Positions 26,431 through 35,904 of a stretch of DNA of 64,000 nt are shown here, in pieces. The notes under the pieces are model-generated. The model saw only the letters and a list, made by a program, of their open reading frames with translations. It was not told where the DNA came from and made no database searches. Position 1 is the first letter of the stretch, and each line of letters opens with the position of its first letter. Origin of the DNA: Algoriphagus taiwanensis (GTDB lineage Bacteria; Bacteroidota; Bacteroidia; Cytophagales; Cyclobacteriaceae). Both the position numbers and the translations under genes were made by a program. The stretch is taken from positions 72,540 through 136,539 of the forward strand of contig NZ_BTPE01000014.1 of the NCBI RefSeq assembly GCF_036245645.1, read 5' to 3'.

Positions 26431-26799
26431 CTATTTCTTGAAAATAAAATAAACCGCCAAGACTAAAAAAACTCCCCCGATGAGGTGATTGAGCCGAAGG
26501 GTCTCATTTTTGAAGGCAATCAGGGTGAAAATCATGAATACGACTAGGGTAATGACTTCCTGAAGTACTTTGAGTTGGACCAATGAAAAAGGCCCTCCAT
26601 TGCCGGAAAAGCCTATTTTGTTGGCAGGTACCTGAAAGCAATATTCGAAAAGAGCAATTCCCCAACTGATCAGAATCACCGATACTAATCCCAGTTTGCT
26701 GAACCACTTCCACTCGGCAAATTTGAGGTGGCCATACCAAGCCAAGGTCATAAAGGTGTTGGATAGGATGAGGAGTCCTATGGTGAGGAGAGCTTTCAT
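26431..26799 (-). CDS. DUF486 (DMT family) small membrane protein
   Basis: 122 residues with four membrane helices. Family features include LILSNTFMTLAWYGHLKF, SWGIALFEYCFQVPANKIG and LKVLQEVITLVVFMIF. DUF486 proteins belong to the drug/metabolite transporter clan; the substrate is unknown. It is the first gene of the operon, 7 bases before the sulfatase. A TAGATTTG -7-like element and a palindrome precede it. Confidence 0.9.
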   Translation of the reverse strand: MKALLTIGLLILSNTFMTLAWYGHLKFAEWKWFSKLGLVSVILISWGIALFEYCFQVPANKIGFSGNGGPFSLVQLKVLQEVITLVVFMIFTLIAFKNETLRLNHLIGGVFLVLAVYFIFKK

Positions 26800-26809
26800 G
26801 GGTAGAAGT

Positions 26810-26826
26810 ATTTGAATTCAAATCTA
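26810..26826 (-). promoter_or_regulatory. Palindrome overlapping a -7 box before the DUF486 operon
   Basis: A 14-base perfect palindrome, ATTTGAATTCAAAT, at 26810-26823 overlaps TAGATTTG (minus strand, 26826-26819), a match to TAnnTTTG. It lies 11 bases upstream of the start codon. A -33 TTTG at the right distance is not seen. Candidate operator. Confidence 0.4.
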
Positions 26827-26943
26827 GACTTGAAAAGTGGTTTTTTGAGGTCAGGAAAATTGAAAAATTAGGACTAATTAACAAAAACAAAACCCAGATA
26901 TTCTTCTCCGTTTTCATATCTTGCCTAACAAAGAATTTAACCT

Positions 26944-28881
26944 ATGAAATCCAAACTCATCTCTTTTTTCCTTCTTTTTAACTTGGTAGTCTTACCCGCC
27001 ATATCACAGGAGTCAACTCCCAAACCAGGACTTCAAAGCTGGTATTCAGCAGATGGAAGCAATGAACTCATTTTCTCAATCGGGGAGGATTTTGCCCTAT
27101 ACGATGGTCAACTTTGGGAACTGAAATCCACCGGAGAAGGTAATTTTACACTAATTCAAGGTTCCGAAAACCGAACCCTAAGACTCAAAAAATCTGGAGA
27201 GAAATCAATTTTGGCGGAAGCCGACAAAGAAATCCCCATTCGCTCCTCCAAATCCACCGATCTCAAAAATCGCAAAATTGGCCAAACCGACGTGACCAAT
27301 GATTTTTTCAGAGCAGATCAGGTGCTTCTTCAGGGTGTTTTCCTCCCCAAGGAAGCTATGCCCGCTACAATTACCATTATTTACAACCATGCCTTCAGCG
27401 ATGACCAACTTCAATTTTCCGGTGATGTGGATGAAAAGGGCAGATTCAAAGTCATTTTCCCACTTGACTATCCTCAAGAAGTGATGGTACGAATCGGAAA
27501 TGCATTTTTTACTTATTTCACCAAGCCAGGTGCCAAGCAAGCCATGATTGTGGACGAAGATTCCTTTGGTAGCGGGGTGGAAGCCTGGACTAAAGTAAAA
27601 AGCATCGACTTCATGGGAGACCTAGCCATTGAAAATGAAGAAAAACGCTTGCTTAATCCCGAATTCATGAAGGTACGTGACTATTTTTTCACCGACAGTA
27701 TTCAAAAAGTTCTGGACCCTAAAGCCTTTTTGGACTACCGATTGGAGCTAATGAAAAAGCACGAGGCTTTCTTTAAAAATTATTTTGACTCTATCCCAGT
27801 CAGCCCGTTGATGCAGGAAGTCCACCTTCGAAACGCCAGAATTTATGCCGCAGACCAGCTGATGCGGTACATTTGGTTGCATTCAGGAATTATTGAAGGA
27901 AGGCTAACCCCGGTAGACGTGCCTGAAGAATATGAAGAAGCTGTAAAAAACTTGATAACCAACGATTTGGAAGACTTAATGACATCTGAGTTCTCTGGAT
28001 TGATGCGAGAGTTCAGTATGCCTACCCAACCAGAAGAAATGCAAGAGATTTCCCGTCAAGTCAGTGAAAAAAGATATGAGTTTTTGAAAAAGCAGGAGTT
28101 GAGCCCCTCAGAAATTGAGGCATTAGAGGATTGGTATAAGCAAGTCAAAGCAGGTAAGCCAAGAGAAGAAATTATCCTAACCGATGAATTTAAAAACCTA
28201 TCAAAAACCTATCAAAGCGAGATGCTCAATTTTTACCAAGACGTCCAATGGCCATTCTTTTTGGCGAAAATCAAAGGATTGGAAAGTATCCCACGTTCTA
28301 GCATTATTTCAACTTACCTCGACCTGAATTTCCTCTCCTCAGGCCAAGAAGTTCCGGAGGAGATTCAGATAGAATTAAATACACTCAATCTCGATCCAAA
28401 CATTCTTTCAATCATCGAAAATAAAATCGACGATTTCGAACGGAGTAAAAACGCAAAATTCGTGGAAGGGGTAGCTATTGCTGAATCGGCTGATAATGTC
28501 CTTGCACAGCTGAAGGAAAAACATCCCGGAAAAGTAATTTACATCGACGTGTGGGCAACTTGGTGCGGGCCCTGCATCAGCGAATTTAAAAATGCCGCAA
28601 TCTTAAAAAAGGAAGCCCCTGAGGGCGTGGTATTCGCCTACATCTGTGCAAAATCCGAGCGTGAAACTTTTGAAAATCAAATCAAAAAATTCCAATTGGC
28701 TGGTGAGCATTATTTCTTGGACCAAGAGGCTTATCAACAATTCGACAAAGAACTTAATATCACCGGTTTTCCAACTTACCTACTGATCACCAAGGAAGGC
28801 AAATTGATCCGGGAAGGAATCCATCGGCCTAGTTCTGGAGATCAATTACTTGATCAGCTCAAGGAATTTGTATCGCGATAA
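26944..28881 (+). CDS. Exported thioredoxin-like (TlpA family) protein
   Basis: 645 residues. A signal peptide (about 1-22) is followed by a long N-terminal part with a beta-rich region (about 100-200) and a helical region (about 230-500). The C-terminal thioredoxin-like domain has the redox motif W540-C-G-P-C544 (VWATWCGPC) and cis-Pro in ITGFPTYLL. It resembles the large periplasmic TlpA/AhpC-type proteins common in Bacteroidota. Likely role is thiol-disulfide exchange or reduction in the periplasm; the partner is unknown. Single gene, convergent with radA. Confidence 0.85.
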   Translation: MKSKLISFFLLFNLVVLPAISQESTPKPGLQSWYSADGSNELIFSIGEDFALYDGQLWELKSTGEGNFTLIQGSENRTLRLKKSGEKSILAEADKEIPIRSSKSTDLKNRKIGQTDVTNDFFRADQVLLQGVFLPKEAMPATITIIYNHAFSDDQLQFSGDVDEKGRFKVIFPLDYPQEVMVRIGNAFFTYFTKPGAKQAMIVDEDSFGSGVEAWTKVKSIDFMGDLAIENEEKRLLNPEFMKVRDYFFTDSIQKVLDPKAFLDYRLELMKKHEAFFKNYFDSIPVSPLMQEVHLRNARIYAADQLMRYIWLHSGIIEGRLTPVDVPEEYEEAVKNLITNDLEDLMTSEFSGLMREFSMPTQPEEMQEISRQVSEKRYEFLKKQELSPSEIEALEDWYKQVKAGKPREEIILTDEFKNLSKTYQSEMLNFYQDVQWPFFLAKIKGLESIPRSSIISTYLDLNFLSSGQEVPEEIQIELNTLNLDPNILSIIENKIDDFERSKNAKFVEGVAIAESADNVLAQLKEKHPGKVIYIDVWATWCGPCISEFKNAAILKKEAPEGVVFAYICAKSERETFENQIKKFQLAGEHYFLDQEAYQQFDKELNITGFPTYLLITKEGKLIREGIHRPSSGDQLLDQLKEFVSR

Positions 28882-28896
28882 TAAAAAGTCCTTGCA

Positions 28897-30270
28897 TTAA
28901 AAAATCAGCTTGTACATCTCCTCCAGCTTACTCACCTGGAGGATTTGTATTTTGAATTTTTTGAAATCCAAGCCCTTCACTGCGTATTTGGAGACTACGA
29001 TCTTTTTGAAGCCCAACTTTTCGGCTTCAGCGATTCGGTTTTCGATTCGGGATACAGCACGAATTTCACCTCCCAAACCCACTTCTCCGGCAAAGCAAAT
29101 CTGCTCCGAGACAGGCGTGTCCTCATAGCTGGAAATCAACGAAGCACATACCGCCAAGTCCAATCCCGGATCATCCACCCGAAGCCCGCCAGCCACATTC
29201 AAAAACACATCCTGCTGGCCCAATCGCATGCCTCCGCGCTTTTCCAAAACAGCCAATAGCATATTCAATCGCTTAGCATCGTGTCCGGTACTGCTCCGCT
29301 GTGGAGTGCCATAAGTCGCAGGACTGACTAAAGACTGGATTTCAATCAGAATGGGGCGATTGCCTTCCATCATCGCACCAATCGCAACTCCATTCAGGAC
29401 TTCTTCCCGCTGTGTCAAAAGAATCTCAGATGGATTGGCCACCGATCGCAGTCCTTCTGCCCGCATTTCATAAATCCCCAATTCATGGGTGGAGCCAAAA
29501 CGGTTTTTGGAAGTCCGGAGAATCCGATAAGTCAAATGCCGGTCTCCCTCAAACTGCAAGACCGTATCTACCATGTGCTCGAGGACTTTTGGCCCGGCAA
29601 TGGAGCCGTCTTTGGTGATATGACCGATCAAGAAAACAGGCGTGCCGGTCTCCTTGGCAAACTTCATCAGCTCAGCGGTGCATTCACGGACTTGGGATAC
29701 CGATCCGGCAGCAGATTCCACATATTGACTGCTCAGTGTCTGTATGGAATCAATGATCAAAAAGTCTGGTTTAAGTATCTCGATCTGCTGAAAAATCTGC
29801 TGGGTATTGGTTTCAGAAAGAACGTAGCAATCCGGATTTTTGGCTGCCATGCGATCAGCTCGCATTTTGATTTGTGCTTCACTTTCTTCCCCGGAAACAT
29901 AGAGAATGGTTTTTCCTTTCAGCGTTAGCGCTATCTGAAGCATGAGTGTGGACTTCCCGATTCCCGGTTCGCCGCCGATCAGGACCAAGGAACCTGGCAC
30001 TATTCCTCCTCCGAGCACCCGATCCAGCTCAGGGTCACCGGTTACCCAGCGGGGCTGTTCTTCATAATTGACCTCCGTGATTTTTTTGGGAGAAGCCACT
30101 TTTTTGGTTCCACCTATACTCTGCTTCCAAGTACCCTTTCCTGTTTCTTCCTTTTGGACAATTTCTTCCACGTAGGTATTCCATTCCCCACAGGCAGGAC
30201 ATTTACCCAGCCATTTGGGGCTTTGCGCTCCGCAGTTTTGACAGAAAAAGGAGGTTTTTACTTTAGCCAT
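28897..30270 (-). CDS. radA: DNA repair protein RadA
   Basis: 457 residues. An N-terminal zinc finger (C10, C13, C24, C27) is followed by a RecA-like ATPase with Walker A GGEPGIGKST, the RadA-specific KNRFG motif (RTSKNRFGS) and a C-terminal Lon-protease-like domain without protease activity. RadA promotes branch migration of recombination intermediates. Its start codon is preceded directly by a heptad-phased degenerate repeat and then an octad repeat (30271-30360). Confidence 0.97.
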   Translation of the reverse strand: MAKVKTSFFCQNCGAQSPKWLGKCPACGEWNTYVEEIVQKEETGKGTWKQSIGGTKKVASPKKITEVNYEEQPRWVTGDPELDRVLGGGIVPGSLVLIGGEPGIGKSTLMLQIALTLKGKTILYVSGEESEAQIKMRADRMAAKNPDCYVLSETNTQQIFQQIEILKPDFLIIDSIQTLSSQYVESAAGSVSQVRECTAELMKFAKETGTPVFLIGHITKDGSIAGPKVLEHMVDTVLQFEGDRHLTYRILRTSKNRFGSTHELGIYEMRAEGLRSVANPSEILLTQREEVLNGVAIGAMMEGNRPILIEIQSLVSPATYGTPQRSSTGHDAKRLNMLLAVLEKRGGMRLGQQDVFLNVAGGLRVDDPGLDLAVCASLISSYEDTPVSEQICFAGEVGLGGEIRAVSRIENRIAEAEKLGFKKIVVSKYAVKGLDFKKFKIQILQVSKLEEMYKLIF

Positions 30271-30274
30271 TTTT

Positions 30275-30359
30275 GAAGTATCAAGTAGCTGGTATCAAGA
30301 CTCGATCTCCAATTGATACCAACCAATTTTTCAATATTCAAATTTTCTAATCTTTCAAT
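30275..30359 (-). repeat. Heptad and octad degenerate repeats in the radA leader
   Basis: Read on the minus strand toward radA: five 8-bp units (30359-30320: ATTGAAAG, ATTAGAAA, ATTTGAAT, ATTGAAAA, ATTGGTTG), a short spacer, then four 7-bp units (30302-30275: AGTCTTG, ATACCAG, CTACTTG, ATACTTC), then AAAA and the ATG. The same heptad class precedes the genes at 43077 and 46250; the octad class recurs at 50014-50045. Confidence 0.6.
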
Positions 30360-30360
30360 C

Positions 30361-33189
30361 CTAGTGAGCTTCCAGCCAATCCTTTCCTACTCCTACTTCC
30401 ACTTCGATCGGCACAGGAAGTTTGATGGCATTGGACATCAGACCGGGGATGTGTTTTTTCAGCAGCTCCACCTCGTCTTTGTGCGCATCAAAGACCAATT
30501 CATCATGCACCTGAAGGATCATTTTGGACTTCAGCTTTTCCTTCTTCATCCAGTCATGTACATGGATCATCGCGACTTTAATCAGATCAGCTGCCGAGCC
30601 CTGAAGGGGAGCATTGATGGCATTTCGCTCCGCAAATCCCCGCATCGTCATATTTCGGCTGTTGATATCTCTCAGGTAGCGACGACGGCCAAGGATCGTT
30701 TCTACATATTCGTCTTTTCTGGCCTTTTCGATTGCTCCATCCATATAGGCTTTCACTGCAGGAAACTCCGTGAAATAGGCATCAATGATTTCCTTGGCTT
30801 CTCCTCTTGGGATCGATAGCCTTTGCGCCAAACCAAAAGCAGAAATCCCATAAATAATCCCAAAATTGGCGGTTTTGGCCTTTCTACGCATATCCGAAGT
30901 CACCTCTTCCAAAGGCACCTTGAAGATCTTTGCCGCTGTGGTAGCATGGATATCCCGTCCATTTTTGAAAGCCTCCAGCATGGATTCGTCCTGAGAAAAT
31001 GCCGCCATCAGCCGAAGCTCGATTTGGGAATAATCTGCCGAAAGAAGAATGTGATTTTCATCCCTTGGGACAAAAGCCTTTCGGATTTCCCTACCCCTGG
31101 CTGTCCGAATCGGAATGTTTTGAAGATTGGGGTTGATGGAAGAAAGTCGGCCCGTAGCCGCTACAAACTGATTGTATGTGGTGTGAATTCTTCCGGTTTT
31201 TGCATTGATCATGGTAGGCAAAGCATCCACATAGGTAGATTTCAGCTTTACCATCTGACGGAAATCCAGAATAGCCTGGGCGATTTCATGTTCGTCGGCT
31301 AGCTTGGAGAGAATTTCCTCGCCGGTTGCATACTGCCCGGTTTTGGTTTTTTTCGCTTTGGGGTCCAGTTTGAGTTTTTCAAATAAAACATCACCCAACT
31401 GCTTTGGTGAGGCAAGGTTAAACTTCACTCCTGCCAATTCATAAACCCGCTTTTCGATTTCCTTGCTTTCCTCTTCCAAGGCAACCGACAGCTCTGAAAG
31501 ACTATCGGTATCGATCCGCACCCCTTCAAACTCCATATCTGTCAACACACGAATCAGGGGATTTTCCACTTCGTCGAATAGCTTTTTCAAGCCGTTGGAT
31601 TGGATAATTGGATCCAGCTTACCTTTTAGCCTCAAGGTAATATCTGCATCTTCCGCAGCGTAGGCGGTGACTTCATCCTCGTCCACATCCCGCATATTTC
31701 CCTGATTTTTCCCCTTTTTCCCGATCAACTCGGTAATCGAAACCGGTCTGTAATTGAGGTATTGCTGAGCCAGCCAATCCATCCCATGCTTGCCTTCCGG
31801 CTCGATAAGGTAATGAGCCAGCATGGTATCATACAGCGTGCCTTTGACCTCGATGCCGTAATTTTTCAGCACCAGCATGTCGTATTTGATATTCTGTCCG
31901 ATTTTTAGAATTTCTTCATTTTCAAGGACAGGACGGAGCTGTTCAAGAATGGCCTGAGTTTCCTTTTGATCCGCAGGAACAGGAATATAAAACGCCTCTC
32001 CTTCCAGATAGGCAAAAGAAAGGCCGACCAATTCTGCCTTCATCGCATCGAGATCGGTGGTCTCGGTATCGAAGCAGATTTCCTTTTGCAAAAGCAGAAA
32101 TTCCACCAGTTCATCCACTGCCTCTTTCCCCTTGATTTTATGATACTGATGGGCATTGGAGTGGATAGTTTCTATCATTACAGGAGTGGAAGGCAAAGCC
32201 TGCTCTTCTACATCCTCAAGCGATTGGGATACAGGAGTTACAGCTGCTGCGGTGCTAAAAAGGTCCATTTGTGCAGGTGCGGCGATACCCGCTTTTTTGG
32301 AACCGGCATCTTTAAAGATTCTACTTGCAAGGGTTCTAAACTCCAATTCAGAAAAAATCGCTCTGAGCTTTTCCTCATCAAATCCATCGTATCGAAGGTC
32401 TTCCTCATCGAAGTCTATGGGGACATCAATTTTGATCGTGGCCAATTCTTTGGACAAAAGCCCCTGCTGAGCGAAGTTTTCGACATTTTCCTTTTGCTTG
32501 CCTTTCAGTTTGTCCACATTGGCGATGAGCCCTTCCACCGAGCCATATTCTTTCAGGAGTTTCACTGCTGTTTTTTCACCGATTCCCGGGATACCCGGAA
32601 TATTATCCACCGCATCTCCCATCAAGCCCAGAATATCCCGCACTTGGTCTACATTCTCGATATCCCATTTGGCGCAAACTTGCTTTGGCCCCATGACATC
32701 GACTCCATTGCCCATGAAGGCTGGTTTATACAGGAAAATATGATCATTAACGATCTGCCCGTAATCCTTATCCGGGGTCATCATGTACACGGTGAAATTA
32801 TCCCTTTCAGCCTTTTTAGCCAGAGTACCAATGATGTCGTCGGCCTCAAAACCATCCATTTCCAAAACGGGAATTTTAAAGGCTTTTACAATTTCTTTAA
32901 CCCATGGGATTGAAGTAGTAATATCCTCCGGCTGCTCCAGACGATTGGCTTTGTATGCCTCAAACTGTTCATGCCTAAAGGTCGGAGCCTTGGTGTCGAA
33001 GGCGACGGCAATATGGCTAGGCTTCTCTTTTTCCAATACTTCCAATAGGGTATTGGTAAATCCGAGCATTACTCCTGTATTGAGCCCTTTGGAATTGATT
33101 CGTGGATTTTTGCTAAAAGCAAAATGGGCTCTGTAAATCAGGGCCATAGCGTCCAATAGAAAAAGTTTATGGGGTTGATTTTGAGACAT
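30361..33189 (-). CDS. polA: DNA polymerase I
   Basis: 942 residues. The 5'-3' exonuclease domain (about 1-300) has GFEADDIIG and the helix-hairpin-helix GIPGIGEKTA. The 3'-5' exonuclease domain (about 345-540) keeps the DxE pair (CFDTETTDL). The polymerase domain has motif A (DYSQIELRLMAAFS), motif B (RRKAKTANFGIIYG) and motif C (LQVHDELVFD). It replaces Okazaki primers and fills repair gaps. It lies downstream of, not before, radA on the minus strand map: transcription of polA runs toward radA across the repeat-bearing 90-base gap. Confidence 0.97.
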   Translation of the reverse strand: MSQNQPHKLFLLDAMALIYRAHFAFSKNPRINSKGLNTGVMLGFTNTLLEVLEKEKPSHIAVAFDTKAPTFRHEQFEAYKANRLEQPEDITTSIPWVKEIVKAFKIPVLEMDGFEADDIIGTLAKKAERDNFTVYMMTPDKDYGQIVNDHIFLYKPAFMGNGVDVMGPKQVCAKWDIENVDQVRDILGLMGDAVDNIPGIPGIGEKTAVKLLKEYGSVEGLIANVDKLKGKQKENVENFAQQGLLSKELATIKIDVPIDFDEEDLRYDGFDEEKLRAIFSELEFRTLASRIFKDAGSKKAGIAAPAQMDLFSTAAAVTPVSQSLEDVEEQALPSTPVMIETIHSNAHQYHKIKGKEAVDELVEFLLLQKEICFDTETTDLDAMKAELVGLSFAYLEGEAFYIPVPADQKETQAILEQLRPVLENEEILKIGQNIKYDMLVLKNYGIEVKGTLYDTMLAHYLIEPEGKHGMDWLAQQYLNYRPVSITELIGKKGKNQGNMRDVDEDEVTAYAAEDADITLRLKGKLDPIIQSNGLKKLFDEVENPLIRVLTDMEFEGVRIDTDSLSELSVALEEESKEIEKRVYELAGVKFNLASPKQLGDVLFEKLKLDPKAKKTKTGQYATGEEILSKLADEHEIAQAILDFRQMVKLKSTYVDALPTMINAKTGRIHTTYNQFVAATGRLSSINPNLQNIPIRTARGREIRKAFVPRDENHILLSADYSQIELRLMAAFSQDESMLEAFKNGRDIHATTAAKIFKVPLEEVTSDMRRKAKTANFGIIYGISAFGLAQRLSIPRGEAKEIIDAYFTEFPAVKAYMDGAIEKARKDEYVETILGRRRYLRDINSRNMTMRGFAERNAINAPLQGSAADLIKVAMIHVHDWMKKEKLKSKMILQVHDELVFDAHKDEVELLKKHIPGLMSNAIKLPVPIEVEVGVGKDWLEAH

Positions 33190-33330
33190 GAGGATGAAAT
33201 ATTACTTATTTGACCCTCCAAGTTACAAATTTCAAAAACGGCAGAGTCCATTATTCATTAACCAATGGGTAATTATTGGAATCAATTTTTAAAATCTTTA
33301 ATTTCCTTTCTGACCAACTTCACTTTAACC

Positions 33331-33627
33331 ATGAAAAAACTCCTTACTATTCTGGTTTTGATCGCTTCAGTGGGAATACTCGAAGCGGCACCAATCAAAA
33401 AACCGAAAAAAGATCTGACTGAGGAACAGTTAATCTATCTGGAAAAAATGCAAGCCCGAGTCGATGAGATTAAGGCAATGGACTTCAAATCTATGAGTAA
33501 AGAAGAGGTAAAGGCCGTCAAAGAGGAGCTCAGAGAGATGAAAAAAGAAGCAGAGAAAAAGGGGATTTATCTTTCTGTAGGAGCAATCATTATTATTTCC
33601 TTACTTCTTTTGATCATTATCCTTTAA
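33331..33627 (+). CDS. Small exported protein with C-terminal membrane helix
   Basis: The ATG at 33331 begins a typical signal peptide (MKKLLTILVLIASVGILEA), whereas the upstream ATG at 33265 would add 22 unlikely residues. The 98-residue product continues as a charged Lys/Glu-rich helix (about 28-75) and ends in a strongly hydrophobic helix with LLLLIIIL at the C-terminus. No family is recognised. Similar small proteins may be membrane-tethered coiled coils. Convergent with the next gene. Confidence 0.7.
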   Translation: MKKLLTILVLIASVGILEAAPIKKPKKDLTEEQLIYLEKMQARVDEIKAMDFKSMSKEEVKAVKEELREMKKEAEKKGIYLSVGAIIIISLLLLIIIL

Positions 33628-33667
33628 ATGAAAACTGGAGGAAAAATTTTACTACAGTTTTCGGAAA

Positions 33668-34111
33668 TCACTTTTTCATTTCCGATTCATTCAAATAATT
33701 TTTCACCTGAAGGCTTCTGAGAAAGATCAAAATCAGAGGAATCAGCCACAGTAATTCATTAAATACCAAGTGGAAAATACTGCGCTTATTCCACCCCAAA
33801 TCCTGTATAAATCCAAGAGAAAACCAGATGGCTGTGATAATTTTTCCGGTAATCCCAGCCAAAATCAGCCAAACCCAACTAATTGGGTAAAAAGCAGAAA
33901 CAAACAGGATCAATCCCACCAAAATGCCAAAACTCCCGAAATAATTATAAGGGGGCAAATGCGATAGCTCTGCATCCATAGCCAGCCACTTCAGAAGAGT
34001 TTCCCCGTACCACTTATAAAATGCCGACCAGCACACCGTATAGATTCCTGCCAAAAGAAGCAGTCCTCTGAAATGCATGGGGAATATGGGAAAGGCGGGT
34101 TTTTGCTCCAT
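33668..34111 (-). CDS. Unrecognised four-helix membrane protein
   Basis: 147 residues with four hydrophobic segments (about 12-30, 55-75, 78-100, 115-135) and a cytoplasmic-looking basic tail. Aromatic-rich loops include WSAFYKWYGETLLKWL and WFSLGFIQDLGWNKR. No family or function is recognised. It is a single gene, divergent from the amidase with 74 bases between starts. Confidence 0.72.
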   Translation of the reverse strand: MEQKPAFPIFPMHFRGLLLLAGIYTVCWSAFYKWYGETLLKWLAMDAELSHLPPYNYFGSFGILVGLILFVSAFYPISWVWLILAGITGKIITAIWFSLGFIQDLGWNKRSIFHLVFNELLWLIPLILIFLRSLQVKNYLNESEMKK

Positions 34112-34185
34112 GAATGGTTTGATTTTTCTACGCTAAATAAACACCTTGGCGGTTGACTAGTTTGGACTGAACACAAAACTATCCA

Positions 34186-35862
34186 ATGAAAACAAAAAAC
34201 CACACAAGCAGACCTGCTTTTATCCTACTTGGCGCTCTGTCCTTTTTGGCTTTGGGCTTTACCTTGGGAAAAAAAGCAGGTGAAATCACCCCTGCCACCA
34301 TCGACGCTGCCGCTGACCTAATTGGTTTGTCTTTTTCTCCTGAGGAAAAAGACAGCATGCTCACCAACCTGAATAATCAGCGCAACAATCTGGAGGCCCT
34401 GCGCAAAACAAAATTGGACAATTCAGTGGCTCCATCGCTGATTTTTAATCCACTGCCTCAGGGTTTCACTCCTCCTCAAGAGCAAAAAGACTACGATTGG
34501 GGTCTCCCTCAGCAGGTAGATCTTCCAAAAGCAGATCATGATATCGCCTACCTACCGGTAAGCCACCTTTCGGTTTTGATCAAAACAAAGAAAATCACCT
34601 CGGAAAGACTCACTCAAATCTACCTCGATCGGATCAAAACTTATTCCGACACGCTCCAATGTCTGATCACTTTGATGGAAGGAACAGCTTTGGAAAAAGC
34701 CAAAGCCATGGACCGGGAATTGGCCGAAGGAAAATATCGAGGACCGCTGCATGGTATCCCTTACGGAATCAAGGATCTTTTGGCAGTCGAAGGCACCAAA
34801 ACCACCTGGGGAGCTATGCCCTATAAGGATCAAATCATCAACGAAACTGCCACAGTGGTCCAAAAGCTGGACGAGGCTGGAGGTGTTATAGTAGGAAAAT
34901 TTACCCTTGGAGCCTTAGCAATGGGAGACATCTGGTTTGGCGGGGTGACCAAAAACCCCTGGAATCTATCCCAAGGCTCCAGTGGATCTTCGGCCGGTTC
35001 GGCATCTGCGGTAAGTGCAGGATTAGTGCCTTTTGCCATCGGCACCGAAACACTCGGTTCGATTGTCTCCCCCTCCACAAGAAACGGGGTCACCGGGCTG
35101 CGTCCTACCTACGGGCGAGTAAGCAAGCACGGAGCTATGGCCCTGAGCTGGTCCATGGACAAAATCGGTCCGATTTCCCGCTCCACTTTGGATAATGCAA
35201 TTGTCCTTTCCATCATAAATGGGGCAGATCCTGGTGATGCCTCCACCATTTCTGCGGCTTTCAATTACTCTTCAAAAGCTGATGTCAAAAAACTCAAAGT
35301 GGGCTATTTCAAGCCTTTCTTTGAAGGAGAGAGAGTCAGTGAAAATGACCGTCAAGTGTTGGAAGTGCTGAAAAATCTGGGAATCGAACTCCATCCCTTG
35401 GAACTCAAAACGACCATCGATCCAGGCCCGATCGTAAGTATGTTGATGGTAGAAGGGGCAGCTGCCTTCGATGAGCTCACCCGCTTAAACCTGGATGATC
35501 AGCTGGTAGCCCAAAGAAGAAATGCCTGGCCCAATCTCTTCCGGGCTACACGGTTTATCCCTGCCGTGGAATATGTGCAGATGAGCCGACAGCGAACTCT
35601 ATTGATTCAGGAAATGCATGAACTGATGAAAGGCTACGACGTGGTCGTCACTCCTTCTTTTGCCGGACAGCAGTTGCAGATCACCAACCTGACTGGTCAT
35701 CCGGCTTTGTGCCTTCCAAACGGATTCAATACTAGTGGAAGTCCAACCTCTATTACCTTGCTGGCCAATCTTTTTGAGGAAGAAAAACTGATTATGCTGG
35801 GAAGGTTGATTCAGGAAAACACCGATTGGCAGGCCAAACGACCGCCCCTTTTTGATCGATAA
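34186..35862 (+). CDS. Amidase signature family hydrolase
   Basis: 558 residues, with an N-terminal hydrophobic segment (about 12-26) that is probably a signal or anchor. The amidase-signature Ser-cisSer-Lys triad is visible: Lys in GIPYGIKDLLA, cis-Ser in QGSSGSSAGSAS and the nucleophile Ser region GTETLGSIVSPSTRNG, followed by GVTGLRPTYGRVSK. It hydrolyses amide bonds. It is not a GatA of the tRNA amidotransferase, because gatB and gatC are absent and the N-terminal extension is unusual. Substrate unknown. Confidence 0.92.
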   Translation: MKTKNHTSRPAFILLGALSFLALGFTLGKKAGEITPATIDAAADLIGLSFSPEEKDSMLTNLNNQRNNLEALRKTKLDNSVAPSLIFNPLPQGFTPPQEQKDYDWGLPQQVDLPKADHDIAYLPVSHLSVLIKTKKITSERLTQIYLDRIKTYSDTLQCLITLMEGTALEKAKAMDRELAEGKYRGPLHGIPYGIKDLLAVEGTKTTWGAMPYKDQIINETATVVQKLDEAGGVIVGKFTLGALAMGDIWFGGVTKNPWNLSQGSSGSSAGSASAVSAGLVPFAIGTETLGSIVSPSTRNGVTGLRPTYGRVSKHGAMALSWSMDKIGPISRSTLDNAIVLSIINGADPGDASTISAAFNYSSKADVKKLKVGYFKPFFEGERVSENDRQVLEVLKNLGIELHPLELKTTIDPGPIVSMLMVEGAAAFDELTRLNLDDQLVAQRRNAWPNLFRATRFIPAVEYVQMSRQRTLLIQEMHELMKGYDVVVTPSFAGQQLQITNLTGHPALCLPNGFNTSGSPTSITLLANLFEEEKLIMLGRLIQENTDWQAKRPPLFDR

Positions 35863-35865
35863 AAA

Positions 35866-35904
35866 AGATCCTCAGGAGTAGAATCTTAACGGACTACTCC
35901 TGAG
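35866..35904 (-). terminator. Terminator of the gpmI-lipoprotein unit; stop codon in the loop
   Basis: An 11-bp perfect stem (CTCAGGAGTAG at 35871-35881 with CTACTCCTGAG at 35894-35904) with a 12-base loop, then a T run on the minus strand. The TAA of the lipoprotein gene (35886-35888) lies in the loop, so the last codons form one arm of the hairpin. On the plus strand it could also end amidase transcription, though the T run there is poor. Confidence 0.75.

Noticed and set aside
31966..32913. A 315-codon open frame on the plus strand
   Set aside because: It lies wholly inside polA on the opposite strand; polA is full length with all motifs, and the antisense product has no domain-like pattern.
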